Origin: Methanohalobium sp046546175
GTDB lineage: Archaea > Halobacteriota > Methanosarcinia > Methanosarcinales > Methanosarcinaceae
Length of the DNA stretch: 6,306 bases
Direction of reading: 5' to 3'
NCBI RefSeq assembly: GCF_046546175.1
Contig: NZ_JBKGYF010000094.1
Span: 1 to 6,306, forward strand
Under the pieces are notes generated by a model. The model was not told the DNA's origin, did no database searches, and saw nothing but the letters and a program-made list of their open reading frames with translations. Made by a program: the position numbers and the translations under genes. Shown here piece after piece: positions 1-5,242 of the stretch (position 1 is its first letter; every line of letters starts with the position of its first letter).

Positions 1-810
1 GCTAATTTCAGATTCACCACTCTCATCAAATGGTTTAGCGTTTCCAAGGTCTCGAGTACCGGGATAATCATAATATGCCCAATCATGGTTTATATAAGCG
101 TAGTTATTTAACCAATCGCTACTGTATTGTTGATTTCCTGGCATTAAAGTAACTCTGCTCCTGAGCATGAAATAATCTTTATCGCTATTTGTTTCTTCAT
201 CATCCCAATACCATCTGGTTCTTGTCTCATAGTCTCCATGTGGCGAGTATGTATATTCATTTGTATATGAACCTATTAGTTCCCAGTCATTACTTGTTGT
301 TTCAAAGCTACTTGTAGTTATATCTGTACCATCTTCATTTATATCTAAATTAGATGGTTTGATACTTACATTCTTATACCACATGTCTGCTCTTGATAAT
401 GCTTTTTCGTATCCTTTTGACACATTGTTACAGTAACCTCTATATTCTTTAACAACACCATTTGAGAGTATCTTGAAACCATAGGCTACCAATTCTGTGT
501 TCTTGGGTGATTTCAGGTTCTTGACTTTGCCTATATGTCTTGGTTCTTTTTTGTCACTCATTTCATTAAGAAACTTATCTATAAACATACTTCTCTGCTG
601 CATAATGTTTTGATTATCTAGACTTTTACCTTCAATCATTATCGTATAGTTTTGAGCATCGCAGACTTTTGTATCCAGATTTTCACCCATGTTCGAATCT
701 ATAGTACAACCTGAACTTGCAGAAACTGTACCTGTAAAAAGTGTTAATATAAAAAATATAGCTATACCTAATTTTATTTTCATATATTCCACTTTAAATT
801 CAGTATTCAT
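1..810 (-). CDS. secreted or surface protein, N-terminal 270 residues, runs off left edge
   Basis: The frame is open from an ATG at 810-808 down to base 1 without a stop, so the gene is 3'-truncated by the window. The start is fixed by GGAGGT eight bases upstream; a second in-frame ATG at codon 10 could also serve. Residues 10-31 form a signal peptide: a short Lys-containing n-region, a hydrophobic stretch (LGIAIFFILTLF) and a VSA-type cleavage site near residue 31. The mature part is polar, rich in Asn, Ser, Thr, Asp and Tyr, with three cysteines visible (35, 50, 127) and no further membrane segment. Residues 180-250 are rich in aromatic residues (Trp/Tyr) alternating with polar ones, which suggests beta structure. 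I do not recognise the family. It is inferred to be exported through Sec and to act outside the membrane. It is preceded by its own leader and probable promoter rather than by an operon partner. Confidence 0.8.
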   Translation of the reverse strand, partial: MNTEFKVEYMKIKLGIAIFFILTLFTGTVSASSGCTIDSNMGENLDTKVCDAQNYTIMIEGKSLDNQNIMQQRSMFIDKFLNEMSDKKEPRHIGKVKNLKSPKNTELVAYGFKILSNGVVKEYRGYCNNVSKGYEKALSRADMWYKNVSIKPSNLDINEDGTDITTSSFETTSNDWELIGSYTNEYTYSPHGDYETRTRWYWDDEETNSDKDYFMLRSRVTLMPGNQQYSSDWLNNYAYINHDWAYYDYPGTRDLGNAKPFDESGESEIS

Positions 811-818
811 TTTGTTTT

Positions 819-824
819 ACCTCC
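819..824 (-). promoter_or_regulatory. ribosome binding site of the secreted-protein gene
   Basis: On the minus strand this reads GGAGGT, followed by eight bases and then ATG at 810-808. It is the strongest Shine-Dalgarno match in the window and supports codon 1 rather than the internal ATG at 783-781. Confidence 0.8.
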
Positions 825-829
825 ATTAT

Positions 830-887
830 CCAGAGGCAATCAAAAATGGTTTAAATTATAACAAACCAATATCCTTTTGCCTCTGGG
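830..887 (-). repeat. leader hairpin next to the ribosome binding site
   Basis: CCAGAGGCAA at 830-839 is the exact reverse complement of TTGCCTCTGG at 878-887. Inside the loop a second stem pairs TGGTTT (847-852) with AAACCA (863-868). In the minus-strand transcript this stem-loop would end only five bases before the GGAGGT, so it could influence translation of the secreted-protein gene. The structure is seen in the sequence; the regulatory role is inference. Confidence 0.5.
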
Positions 888-909
888 CAACTTTTTGTTG
901 GTATATTTT

Positions 910-942
910 GAGTTCAACCACACCCCAGATTTGGTTGGACTC
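910..942 (-). repeat. second leader hairpin
   Basis: GAGTTCAACCA (910-920) pairs with TGGTTGGACTC (932-942) over 11 positions, with one mismatch (a wobble pair in one of the two RNA strands). The 11-base loop contains CCCCAGA, which is complementary to TCTGGG at 882-887 in the neighbouring hairpin. The two could therefore interact. Function is unknown. Confidence 0.45.
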
Positions 943-985
943 TCAGAACATCTTTTTCAATGTTCCATATTAGACTTGTAAGTGA

Positions 986-995
986 CTTTATAAAT
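986..995 (-). promoter_or_regulatory. candidate TATA box for the secreted-protein gene
   Basis: The minus strand reads ATTTATAAAG here, a good match to an archaeal TATA element. Transcription would begin roughly 25 bases further on, near 962, giving a leader of about 150 bases that includes both hairpins. Other TATA-like strings occur at about 1000-1005 and 1020-1028, so the exact box is uncertain. Confidence 0.3.
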
Positions 996-1046
996 AATTT
1001 ATAACCAAACCATCAAACTGTTTATATAGAAAATTCAAACTCTGGA

Positions 1047-1298
1047 TCAGGAATCTATCAGTTTAAGGAAAACACTCTGTAAATCCATCCACTCCTCTTC
1101 AAGTCTTGATATTGTACCTCCTGATTTACTGACGGCTTTTGCAATCTCAGCACGCATGCCGCTATCTGCGTGTACCTGTAATGTTCCGTCCAGGGTTTTG
1201 ACGTCATGAACTCCATCCAGCAGGTTCAACTTCTCAACCATGTCGTTGTATGATATATCCCAGACCTCAAGCAAATAGTTTACACCTTCTGATAAATG
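1047..1298 (-). pseudogene. C-terminal remnant of an ABC-transporter ATP-binding protein
   Basis: This minus-strand frame of about 83 codons ends in TGA at 1049-1047 and is closed upstream by TAA at 1301-1299. The translated end, GGTISRLEEEWMDLQSVFLKL, follows the pattern of the C-terminal extension of NatA/CcmA-type ABC ATPases (DUF4162-like), which usually ends in a 'sLedVFl.Lt' motif. The upstream EGVNYLL resembles the segment joining the nucleotide-binding domain to that extension. Walker A, Walker B, the signature motif and the H-loop are all missing, so it cannot be a working ATPase. The break falls at the left edge of the SWIM-transposase element, and no matching 5' part is found on the other side. 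Insertion followed by adjacent deletion, or insertion into an already decayed gene, would explain this. The segment is visibly richer in G and C than its flanks. A TTG at 1274 could be a start but has no good ribosome binding site. Confidence 0.7.
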
Positions 1299-2744
1299 TT
1301 AGAAGATTCGAAAATTTACGTATTAAGCACATGGAGTAAAAAGAAAAAAGATAAAGAAAAGGATCAAGGAAAGATAAAAACTGGTTCAAATAAACTTGAT
1401 GAAGAAAGTTCAGAAAACACAATTGAGAATAACGAACCAGAAAAGCAAAGTGTAACAGGTATAACTCTACCAAAGAGACTACCAGACCAGATAAGGAAAA
1501 TTCGTGGTTTGTTTATCGCTAAAAGGGGGAGCGTTAAGAAAAACCACGCTTGTTGGATTGTTAAAGGTGACCAGAATAAGGAGTATCAAGTCAAGTTTGA
1601 TAAACTAAAAGGTTTCAGTTGTAACTGTCCTGATTCTGAACACCGGATAACATGTTGTAAACATGTATATGCAGTAGAAGCTTTCGAAGTTGATTCAGAA
1701 CTTCCATCTAAAGATGAATTGGATAGTAAACTCAAAGAGATTGAAGAGCAGCATAAAGAAGCTTCAAAATATTCTCAGAATTGGCCTGCATATAACAAAT
1801 CCCAACGTACAGAGAAAGAAATGCTGTACAAAATCCTTGATGAAATATGTGATTTTCTTCCAGAACGCCAGCAAGGAAATGGGAGGCCAAAAACACCGCC
1901 AAAAGATATTGCCTTTTGTTCGGTGGCAAGAGTGTATAGTATGCTGTCTGGAAGACGGTTTGACACAGATGTAAGATACCTTCATGAAAAAGGATACATC
2001 CAGTCACATGTCCATTATAACACAATATATAATTGTATGAAAAGTAGTGAAATGGAGAGTTGGCTTCAATACTTAATCGATATTACTGGTCTTTCTTTCG
2101 TCAATGTAGAAGACCTATTTGGAGTCGATTCTACCGGTTTTTCTACATCAGTCACAGATACCTGGTATGAACATAAATATCAGGTAAAAAAGGATGAAAG
2201 AAAATGGATGAAATGTCACATAATGGCAGGAGTGGATTCAAACATCATAACTGCCGTCAAAGTGACTACAAACAGAGTAAATGATAATATACCGTTCGTT
2301 GATCTGATATATAGAACAGCAAATCGTTTCAATATTGAAGAAATAACAGGTGACAAAGCCTATAGTTCTAAGTCAAACATAAAACTGATACGCTACTTGG
2401 GTGCCGAACCATTCATCCCATTCAAAGAAAATCTTACAGGGAAATCAAGAGGTATAGTTGAATGGGCTGAAGAGTATCAGAAATTCGTTGATAATAAAGC
2501 TGAATTCTCTAAGCATTTCGGTTATCGTAACAATGTTGAGTCTATCTTCCATATGATGAAATCGAAATTTGGTGGAAAGTTAAAAAGTGTAGATGAGCAA
2601 GCATTGATAAACGAAGTGCTTTGTAAAGTTCTCTGTCACAATATCTGTGTACTGATACAGGAAGTCAATGAGAACAATGTCGAACTTCAACCAATGTATC
2701 AGGTTATGGACAATCCAGACGGAGGTGTTTGTGCAAGTGATTAA
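1296..2744 (+). CDS. SWIM zinc-finger DDE transposase, full length
   Basis: This 482-residue transposase would catalyse cut-and-paste movement of its insertion sequence. A Lys-rich N-terminus (residues 15-28) leads into a SWIM zinc finger at about 97-130 with the CxC...CxH pattern (C109, C111, C121, H123), likely a DNA-binding module. The catalytic core is of the DDE_Tnp_1 type: D278 in FGVDSTGFS, D353 in TGDKAYSSK and E415 in RNNVESIFHMMKSKFGG. All three acidic residues are present and there is no internal stop, so the enzyme may be active. The ATG at 1296 follows directly after an in-frame TAA and has no Shine-Dalgarno sequence; it lies at the junction with the ABC remnant, so the start may be fortuitous or the transcript leaderless. 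IS5-like family membership is likely, but the exact group is not determined. Confidence 0.88.
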   Translation: MLEDSKIYVLSTWSKKKKDKEKDQGKIKTGSNKLDEESSENTIENNEPEKQSVTGITLPKRLPDQIRKIRGLFIAKRGSVKKNHACWIVKGDQNKEYQVKFDKLKGFSCNCPDSEHRITCCKHVYAVEAFEVDSELPSKDELDSKLKEIEEQHKEASKYSQNWPAYNKSQRTEKEMLYKILDEICDFLPERQQGNGRPKTPPKDIAFCSVARVYSMLSGRRFDTDVRYLHEKGYIQSHVHYNTIYNCMKSSEMESWLQYLIDITGLSFVNVEDLFGVDSTGFSTSVTDTWYEHKYQVKKDERKWMKCHIMAGVDSNIITAVKVTTNRVNDNIPFVDLIYRTANRFNIEEITGDKAYSSKSNIKLIRYLGAEPFIPFKENLTGKSRGIVEWAEEYQKFVDNKAEFSKHFGYRNNVESIFHMMKSKFGGKLKSVDEQALINEVLCKVLCHNICVLIQEVNENNVELQPMYQVMDNPDGGVCASD

Positions 2745-2772
2745 ATACTAAATAAATACAAACAGAATCTTC
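1299..2772 (+). mobile_element. insertion sequence carrying a SWIM-domain DDE transposase
   Basis: The element is defined by its transposase and by the abrupt end of the ABC remnant at about 1298. Possible terminal inverted repeats are GAAGATTC at 1302-1309 and GAATCTTC at 2765-2772. Beyond this core the ends still align loosely (ATTTACGTATTAAGCAC on the left against ATTTAGTATTTAATCAC read inward from the right). No target-site duplication is visible next to these ends (TGTTA before, AGGTC after), so the boundaries are approximate and an adjacent deletion is possible. Confidence 0.5.
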
Positions 2773-2792
2773 AGGTCATCCATTATCATATA

Positions 2793-2806
2793 ATTTTTCT
2801 TTTTTC
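2793..2806 (+). terminator. T-rich terminator after the transposase
   Basis: ATTTTTCTTTTTTC lies about 50 bases after the transposase stop. Runs of T without a hairpin are the usual terminator of euryarchaeal genes. Confidence 0.45.
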
Positions 2807-2909
2807 ATTCTCCAATTATTTTCTAAAGATTAAGTTTGATAACTACATTTTATATAATCAGTTAAAAAATTAGATTTGAAGTCTATGTATCAGGGTTATT
2901 CATTTGACG

Positions 2910-2992
2910 ATTTTTTGTGCAAATAGTGCCTCAAACGGCAACCTGATTCCTTATAACAAATGCACAAAAAGTGGTTAGTTTGCACAAAAAAT
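2910..2992. repeat. 14-bp inverted repeat with a third copy of its core inside
   Basis: ATTTTTTGTGCAAA at 2910-2923 is the exact reverse complement of TTTGCACAAAAAAT at 2979-2992. A third copy of the core, ATGCACAAAAA, lies at 2960-2970, so TGCACAAAAA occurs at 2961 and 2981, exactly 20 bases apart in the same direction. In DNA this could be a set of protein-binding sites on one helix face. In RNA the left arm could pair with either right-hand copy. The arms also occur singly at 5170-5182. No target-site duplication flanks the unit, so a MITE is not supported. Confidence 0.7.
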
Positions 2993-3007
2993 ATAGGGGT
3001 TTTTAGG

Positions 3008-3020
3008 CAAAGCCGCTTTG
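3008..3020. repeat. 13-bp perfect palindrome upstream of glnA
   Basis: CAAAGC C GCTTTG is a perfect inverted repeat around one central base. Flanking GG (3006-3007) and CC (3022-3023) can extend the stem across a one-base bulge. It is GC-richer than its surroundings. It could be an operator or a short hairpin; nothing identifies a regulator. Confidence 0.4.
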
Positions 3021-3054
3021 ACCAATAGTTTTATCAATAATAAAGACGACATTA

Positions 3055-3093
3055 GGTTACCTAATACCTGGTAAAATATACCGCATATTTACC
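3055..3093 (+). promoter_or_regulatory. candidate NrpR-type nitrogen operator cluster
   Basis: GGTT-ACCTAA-TACC (3055-3068) differs by one base from GGTA-N6-TACC, the operator described for NrpR repressors of nitrogen genes in Methanosarcina. It is followed directly by GGTA-AAATA-TACC (3070-3082), a perfect inverted repeat with a five-base spacer, and then by TTTACC (3088-3093), which pairs with the same GGTAAA. No site matches the consensus perfectly. The clustering and the position in front of glnA support the call; binding of NrpR is inferred. Confidence 0.45.
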
Positions 3094-3132
3094 ACAATAA
3101 ATAAAAAATATACAAACATTTAGTAGCATAAG

Positions 3133-3141
3133 TTATATAAA
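3133..3141 (+). promoter_or_regulatory. candidate TATA box of glnA
   Basis: TTATATAAA is the best TATA match before glnA. Its centre lies about 24 bases before the ATG, so transcription from it would start at or next to the start codon and give a nearly leaderless mRNA. An alternative, AAAAAATATAC at 3103-3113, would give a leader of about 25 bases that keeps the weak ribosome binding site, and would sit right next to the operator cluster. Confidence 0.4.
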
Positions 3142-3160
3142 AATAAAAGCGGGCGATTGA

Positions 3161-4489
3161 ATGAACATCAATACTAAAGAAGATGTATTAAAGGCCATAG
3201 AGCAGTACAATGTAAAGTTTATCCGGTTGCAATTCTCAGATATACAGGGAATTGTAAAGGATGTGGAAATCCCTGTATCCCAAATTGAAAAAGCGCTCGA
3301 TACAGGAATATCCTTTGATGGTTCATCCATAGAAGGATTTGTAAGAATTGATGAATCAGATATGTTGCTAAGGCCTGATGTGTCAACGTTTGCAATCCTC
3401 CCTTGGAACCAGGGTAAAGGTGTTGTTGCACGTATGATATGTGATGTGTATCAACCAAATGGAAAACCATTCGAGGGTGACCCCAGATACGTACTCAAAA
3501 AGATGCTCAGAAGGGCAAAAGAAATGGGGTATGTATTCAATGTAGGTCCAGAACTTGAGTTTTTCATGTTTAACAAGGAAAATGGTGAAGCGACCACAAA
3601 ACCCCATGACTTTGGCAGGTATTTTGAATTTGCACCTGCTGACCTGGCAGAAGATATACGCAGAGACATTGTACTGACACTCAGTGACCTGAATTTTGAT
3701 ATTGAAGCATCTCATCATGAAGTTGCATTTGGACAACATGAAATTGATTTCAAATACAGTGATGCTTTAACAACTGCTGATAATGTGATGACTTTCAAAT
3801 ATGTCACAAGGACTGTTGCAAAATTACATGGCCTACATGCAACTTTTATGCCCAAACCTATCTATGGTGAAAATGGTTCAGGAATGCATGTCAATCTTTC
3901 ATTGTTCGAAGATAAAGGTAATGCGTTTTATGAGCCAAATGGTGATATGGAAATCAGTGATGTTGCCCGCTGGTTTATAGGTGGGGTATTAGGACATATA
4001 AAAGGAATAACTGCAGTAACCAATCCAATAGTTAATTCCTATAAACGTCTTGTACCAGGTTACGAAGCACCTGTATATATATCATGGTCAGGAGCAAACA
4101 GAACATCATTAATCCGTATTCCAGCCGCACGTGGAAATAGTACCCGGCTGGAGTTGAGGAATCCGGACCCATCATGTAACCCATACCTAGCCTTTGCAGC
4201 AATTCTTGGAGCAGGTTTGGAAGGCATCAGAGAAAAGATTGATCCTGGTGAAATGGTAGAATCCAATATATTTGAATTAAGTGAACAAGAACGGGCAAAA
4301 AAGAATATAGATACACTTCCATCTATGATTAATGAAACTGCATACTATTTGGAAAATGATGAACTTCTCAGGGATGTCCTTGGACCGCATGTGCACAATA
4401 ACATTCTTAGGATTGCAAAAGCAGAGTGGGAAGAGTATCGTGTACAGGTGCATGACTGGGAAGTTAACAGATATCTGAATTCTATATGA
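3161..4489 (+). CDS. glnA: glutamine synthetase, type I (GSI-alpha)
   Basis: It makes glutamine from glutamate, ammonia and ATP in the cytoplasm, as a dodecamer, and is the main entry of ammonium into biomass. At 442 residues it has the usual length of the archaeal/Gram-positive alpha form. Visible signatures are the beta-grasp motif DGSSIEGF (53-60), GPELEFF (129-135, metal ligands E131 and E133), E187 and E194, GSGMHVN (239-245, H243), KRLVPGYEAP (295-304, flap E302) and RLELRNPDPS (329-338, E331). R62, needed for glutamine feedback inhibition in the Bacillus enzyme, is present. The adenylylation tyrosine region reads SNIFELS, with Phe371 instead of Tyr, so control by adenylylation is excluded. 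In Methanosarcina mazei the homologue is controlled by 2-oxoglutarate, GlnK1 and the small protein sP26; similar control here is inference. A weak GGCGAT lies three bases before the ATG. The stop overlaps the next gene by ATGA. Confidence 0.97.
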   Translation: MNINTKEDVLKAIEQYNVKFIRLQFSDIQGIVKDVEIPVSQIEKALDTGISFDGSSIEGFVRIDESDMLLRPDVSTFAILPWNQGKGVVARMICDVYQPNGKPFEGDPRYVLKKMLRRAKEMGYVFNVGPELEFFMFNKENGEATTKPHDFGRYFEFAPADLAEDIRRDIVLTLSDLNFDIEASHHEVAFGQHEIDFKYSDALTTADNVMTFKYVTRTVAKLHGLHATFMPKPIYGENGSGMHVNLSLFEDKGNAFYEPNGDMEISDVARWFIGGVLGHIKGITAVTNPIVNSYKRLVPGYEAPVYISWSGANRTSLIRIPAARGNSTRLELRNPDPSCNPYLAFAAILGAGLEGIREKIDPGEMVESNIFELSEQERAKKNIDTLPSMINETAYYLENDELLRDVLGPHVHNNILRIAKAEWEEYRVQVHDWEVNRYLNSI

Positions 4490-4974
4490 ATTGCCTCATA
4501 CATGAAGCATGTCCGGGTGATTATCATCGGATTCGCAGGTTTATGGAACTTGTGAACGATGATTTTACCCCTCCTCTTGATAAAAGGAAGATAAATCTAG
4601 AAGAGCGGATTCAGGATACTTTTGATAAACTTGATTCTGGGTACTTTATTGCAGAATCACAGACAATGGATTCAAAAATTTCTATTATTGGTTTGATAGG
4701 ATTTGATAAATACTGGAAAAGTGGAAAAGATGCATATATCAATTTTCTGGCGATACATCCAGAATATCGAGGATTGGGTTTAAGTTCAAAACTTGAAAGA
4801 GAACTTGAATCAAAGCTATTACAGGAAGGAATCCAACATATAAATGTATGTACATGGTCCACAAATAAACCAGTTTTAAATTTTTATGAAAAAAATAATT
4901 ATCAGGTGAACCATGTCCTGAAAAATGATAGAGGAAATGGAATAGATACCATCTATTATTGCAAATGTTTGTAA
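4486..4974 (+). CDS. GNAT-family N-acetyltransferase, coupled to glnA
   Basis: A 162-residue GNAT protein, typical single-domain length. It would transfer an acetyl group from acetyl-CoA to an amine; the substrate cannot be read from sequence. Motif A covers about 84-105 (YINFLAIHPEYRGLGLSSKL), with the acetyl-CoA pyrophosphate-binding loop RGLGLS at 95-100. Motif B follows at about 123-139 (TWSTNKPVLNFYEKNNY), with the conserved Asn127 and Tyr134. The N-terminus (1-55) is the substrate side and is less conserved. There is no signal peptide or membrane segment. The ATG shares bases with the glnA stop (ATGA), so the two genes are one transcript and translation is probably coupled. This links the enzyme to ammonium or glutamine metabolism by context only. 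It might acetylate a small molecule, a polyamine, an amino acid or a protein terminus. Confidence 0.9.
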   Translation: MNCLIHEACPGDYHRIRRFMELVNDDFTPPLDKRKINLEERIQDTFDKLDSGYFIAESQTMDSKISIIGLIGFDKYWKSGKDAYINFLAIHPEYRGLGLSSKLERELESKLLQEGIQHINVCTWSTNKPVLNFYEKNNYQVNHVLKNDRGNGIDTIYYCKCL

Positions 4975-4980
4975 TTTTTT
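4975..4980 (+). terminator. T6 terminator of the glnA operon
   Basis: Six T follow the acetyltransferase stop codon directly, with more AT-rich sequence after them (TTTTTTATTAATTA). This is a standard euryarchaeal terminator; read-through toward the small ORF at 5034 is possible. Confidence 0.5.
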
Positions 4981-5006
4981 ATTAATTAGGCAAAAAGTTA
5001 AAGGGC

Positions 5007-5016
5007 TTATATAGTA
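5007..5016 (+). promoter_or_regulatory. TATA-like box before a possible small ORF
   Basis: TTATATAGTA after AAAGGGC is a fair TATA element. Transcription would start near 5035, almost on the ATG at 5034, so this promoter would make a leaderless message and would not include the GGAG at 5024. Confidence 0.3.
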
Positions 5017-5033
5017 ATATTTTGGAGTAGAAT

Positions 5034-5090
5034 ATGGATTTTGGTATGCTATTAGAAATTATTAGGATGACACTTTCATTAAATTTTTAA
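5034..5090 (+). CDS. possible 18-residue small protein downstream of the glnA operon
   Basis: GGAG at 5024-5027 lies six bases before an ATG that opens 18 codons (MDFGMLLEIIRMTLSLNF) and ends in TAA at 5088-5090. The peptide is hydrophobic and could form one short amphipathic helix. The spacing of the ribosome binding site is right, but an ORF this short can arise by chance. It could be expressed by read-through from the acetyltransferase gene or as a leaderless message from the TATA-like box at 5007. In M. mazei a 23-residue protein, sP26, binds glutamine synthetase. There is no sequence ground for equating the two. Confidence 0.3.
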   Translation: MDFGMLLEIIRMTLSLNF

Positions 5091-5120
5091 ATTTGAGTTC
5101 TATTTTACATTTCATATTAA

Positions 5121-5147
5121 TTTTACTTATTTATTAAATGAGTAAAA
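5121..5147. repeat. 27-bp near-perfect palindrome
   Basis: TTTTACT-T-ATTTA-T-TAAAT-G-AGTAAAA reads as an inverted repeat with 12 of 13 positions paired around the central T at 5134; the only mismatch is T5128 against G5140. It could be a protein-binding site or a weak hairpin. High A+T makes chance more likely than for a mixed sequence, but a match of this length is still notable. Confidence 0.5.
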
Positions 5148-5169
5148 CAGGTTTCCTTTTGATGTATTA

Positions 5170-5182
5170 TTTGCACAAAAAT
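5170..5182 (+). repeat. further copy of the TTTGCACAAAAA motif
   Basis: TTTGCACAAAAAT matches the arms of the inverted repeat upstream of glnA, lacking only one A of the A-run. It lies about 190 bases past the end of the glnA operon, so copies of the motif flank both sides of it. Confidence 0.6.
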
Positions 5183-5193
5183 CATGAAAAAGT

Positions 5194-5235
5194 AAAAAAT
5201 GAAGATGTTTGGTAACTCAATCAAGTGGGTTACCA
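5194..5235 (-). terminator. hairpin plus T-run ending the 61-residue gene
   Basis: TGGTAAC (5210-5216) pairs with GTTACCA (5229-5235). On the minus strand this stem comes about eight bases after the stop of the small gene and is followed by CTTCATTTTTTACTTTTTC. This is consistent with a transcription terminator. The GGTA/TACC ends resemble the half-sites before glnA, but the 16-base gap between them does not fit an NrpR operator. Confidence 0.45.
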
Positions 5236-5242
5236 GTAAACG

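Larger units (their letters stand above)
2745..3160. other. 416-bp intergenic region upstream of glnA
   Basis: No convincing gene is present on either strand. Left to right it holds a T-rich terminator (2793-2806), an AT-rich stretch (2807-2880), an imperfect stem (ATCAGGGTT 2889-2897/8 with AACCTGAT 2940-2947), a long inverted repeat with a motif repeated inside it (2910-2992), a small hairpin TGCC/GGCA (2927-2940), a 13-bp palindrome (3008-3020), GGTA/TACC half-sites (3055-3093) and the glnA promoter region (3103-3145). This is long and unusually structured for a space in front of a housekeeping gene. Confidence 0.7.

Noticed and set aside
689..973. Plus-strand 94-codon ORF
   Set aside because: It lies antisense over the signal peptide and leader of the secreted-protein gene, has no ribosome binding site and no family pattern; the minus-strand frame is clearly the coding one.
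2781..2813. Minus-strand ATG codons with a nearby GGAG (2813-2810), possible 5' end of a lost gene
   Set aside because: The GGAG is one base from one ATG and too far from the others, and all frames close within about 14 codons. It might be the start of the destroyed ABC gene but there is no sequence support.
2910..2992. MITE bounded by the 14-bp inverted repeat
   Set aside because: No target-site duplication is seen, the interior is only 55 bp with a third copy of the motif, and the ends match neither insertion sequence in the window.
2910..2992. CRISPR array
   Set aside because: The repeat is about ten bases, only two copies are in the same direction and the spacing is 20 bases, far too short for repeats and spacers.
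5211..5234. NrpR operator made of GGTA and TACC
   Set aside because: The gap between the half-sites is 16 bases rather than 6, and the position behind a gene with a T-run after it fits a terminator better.
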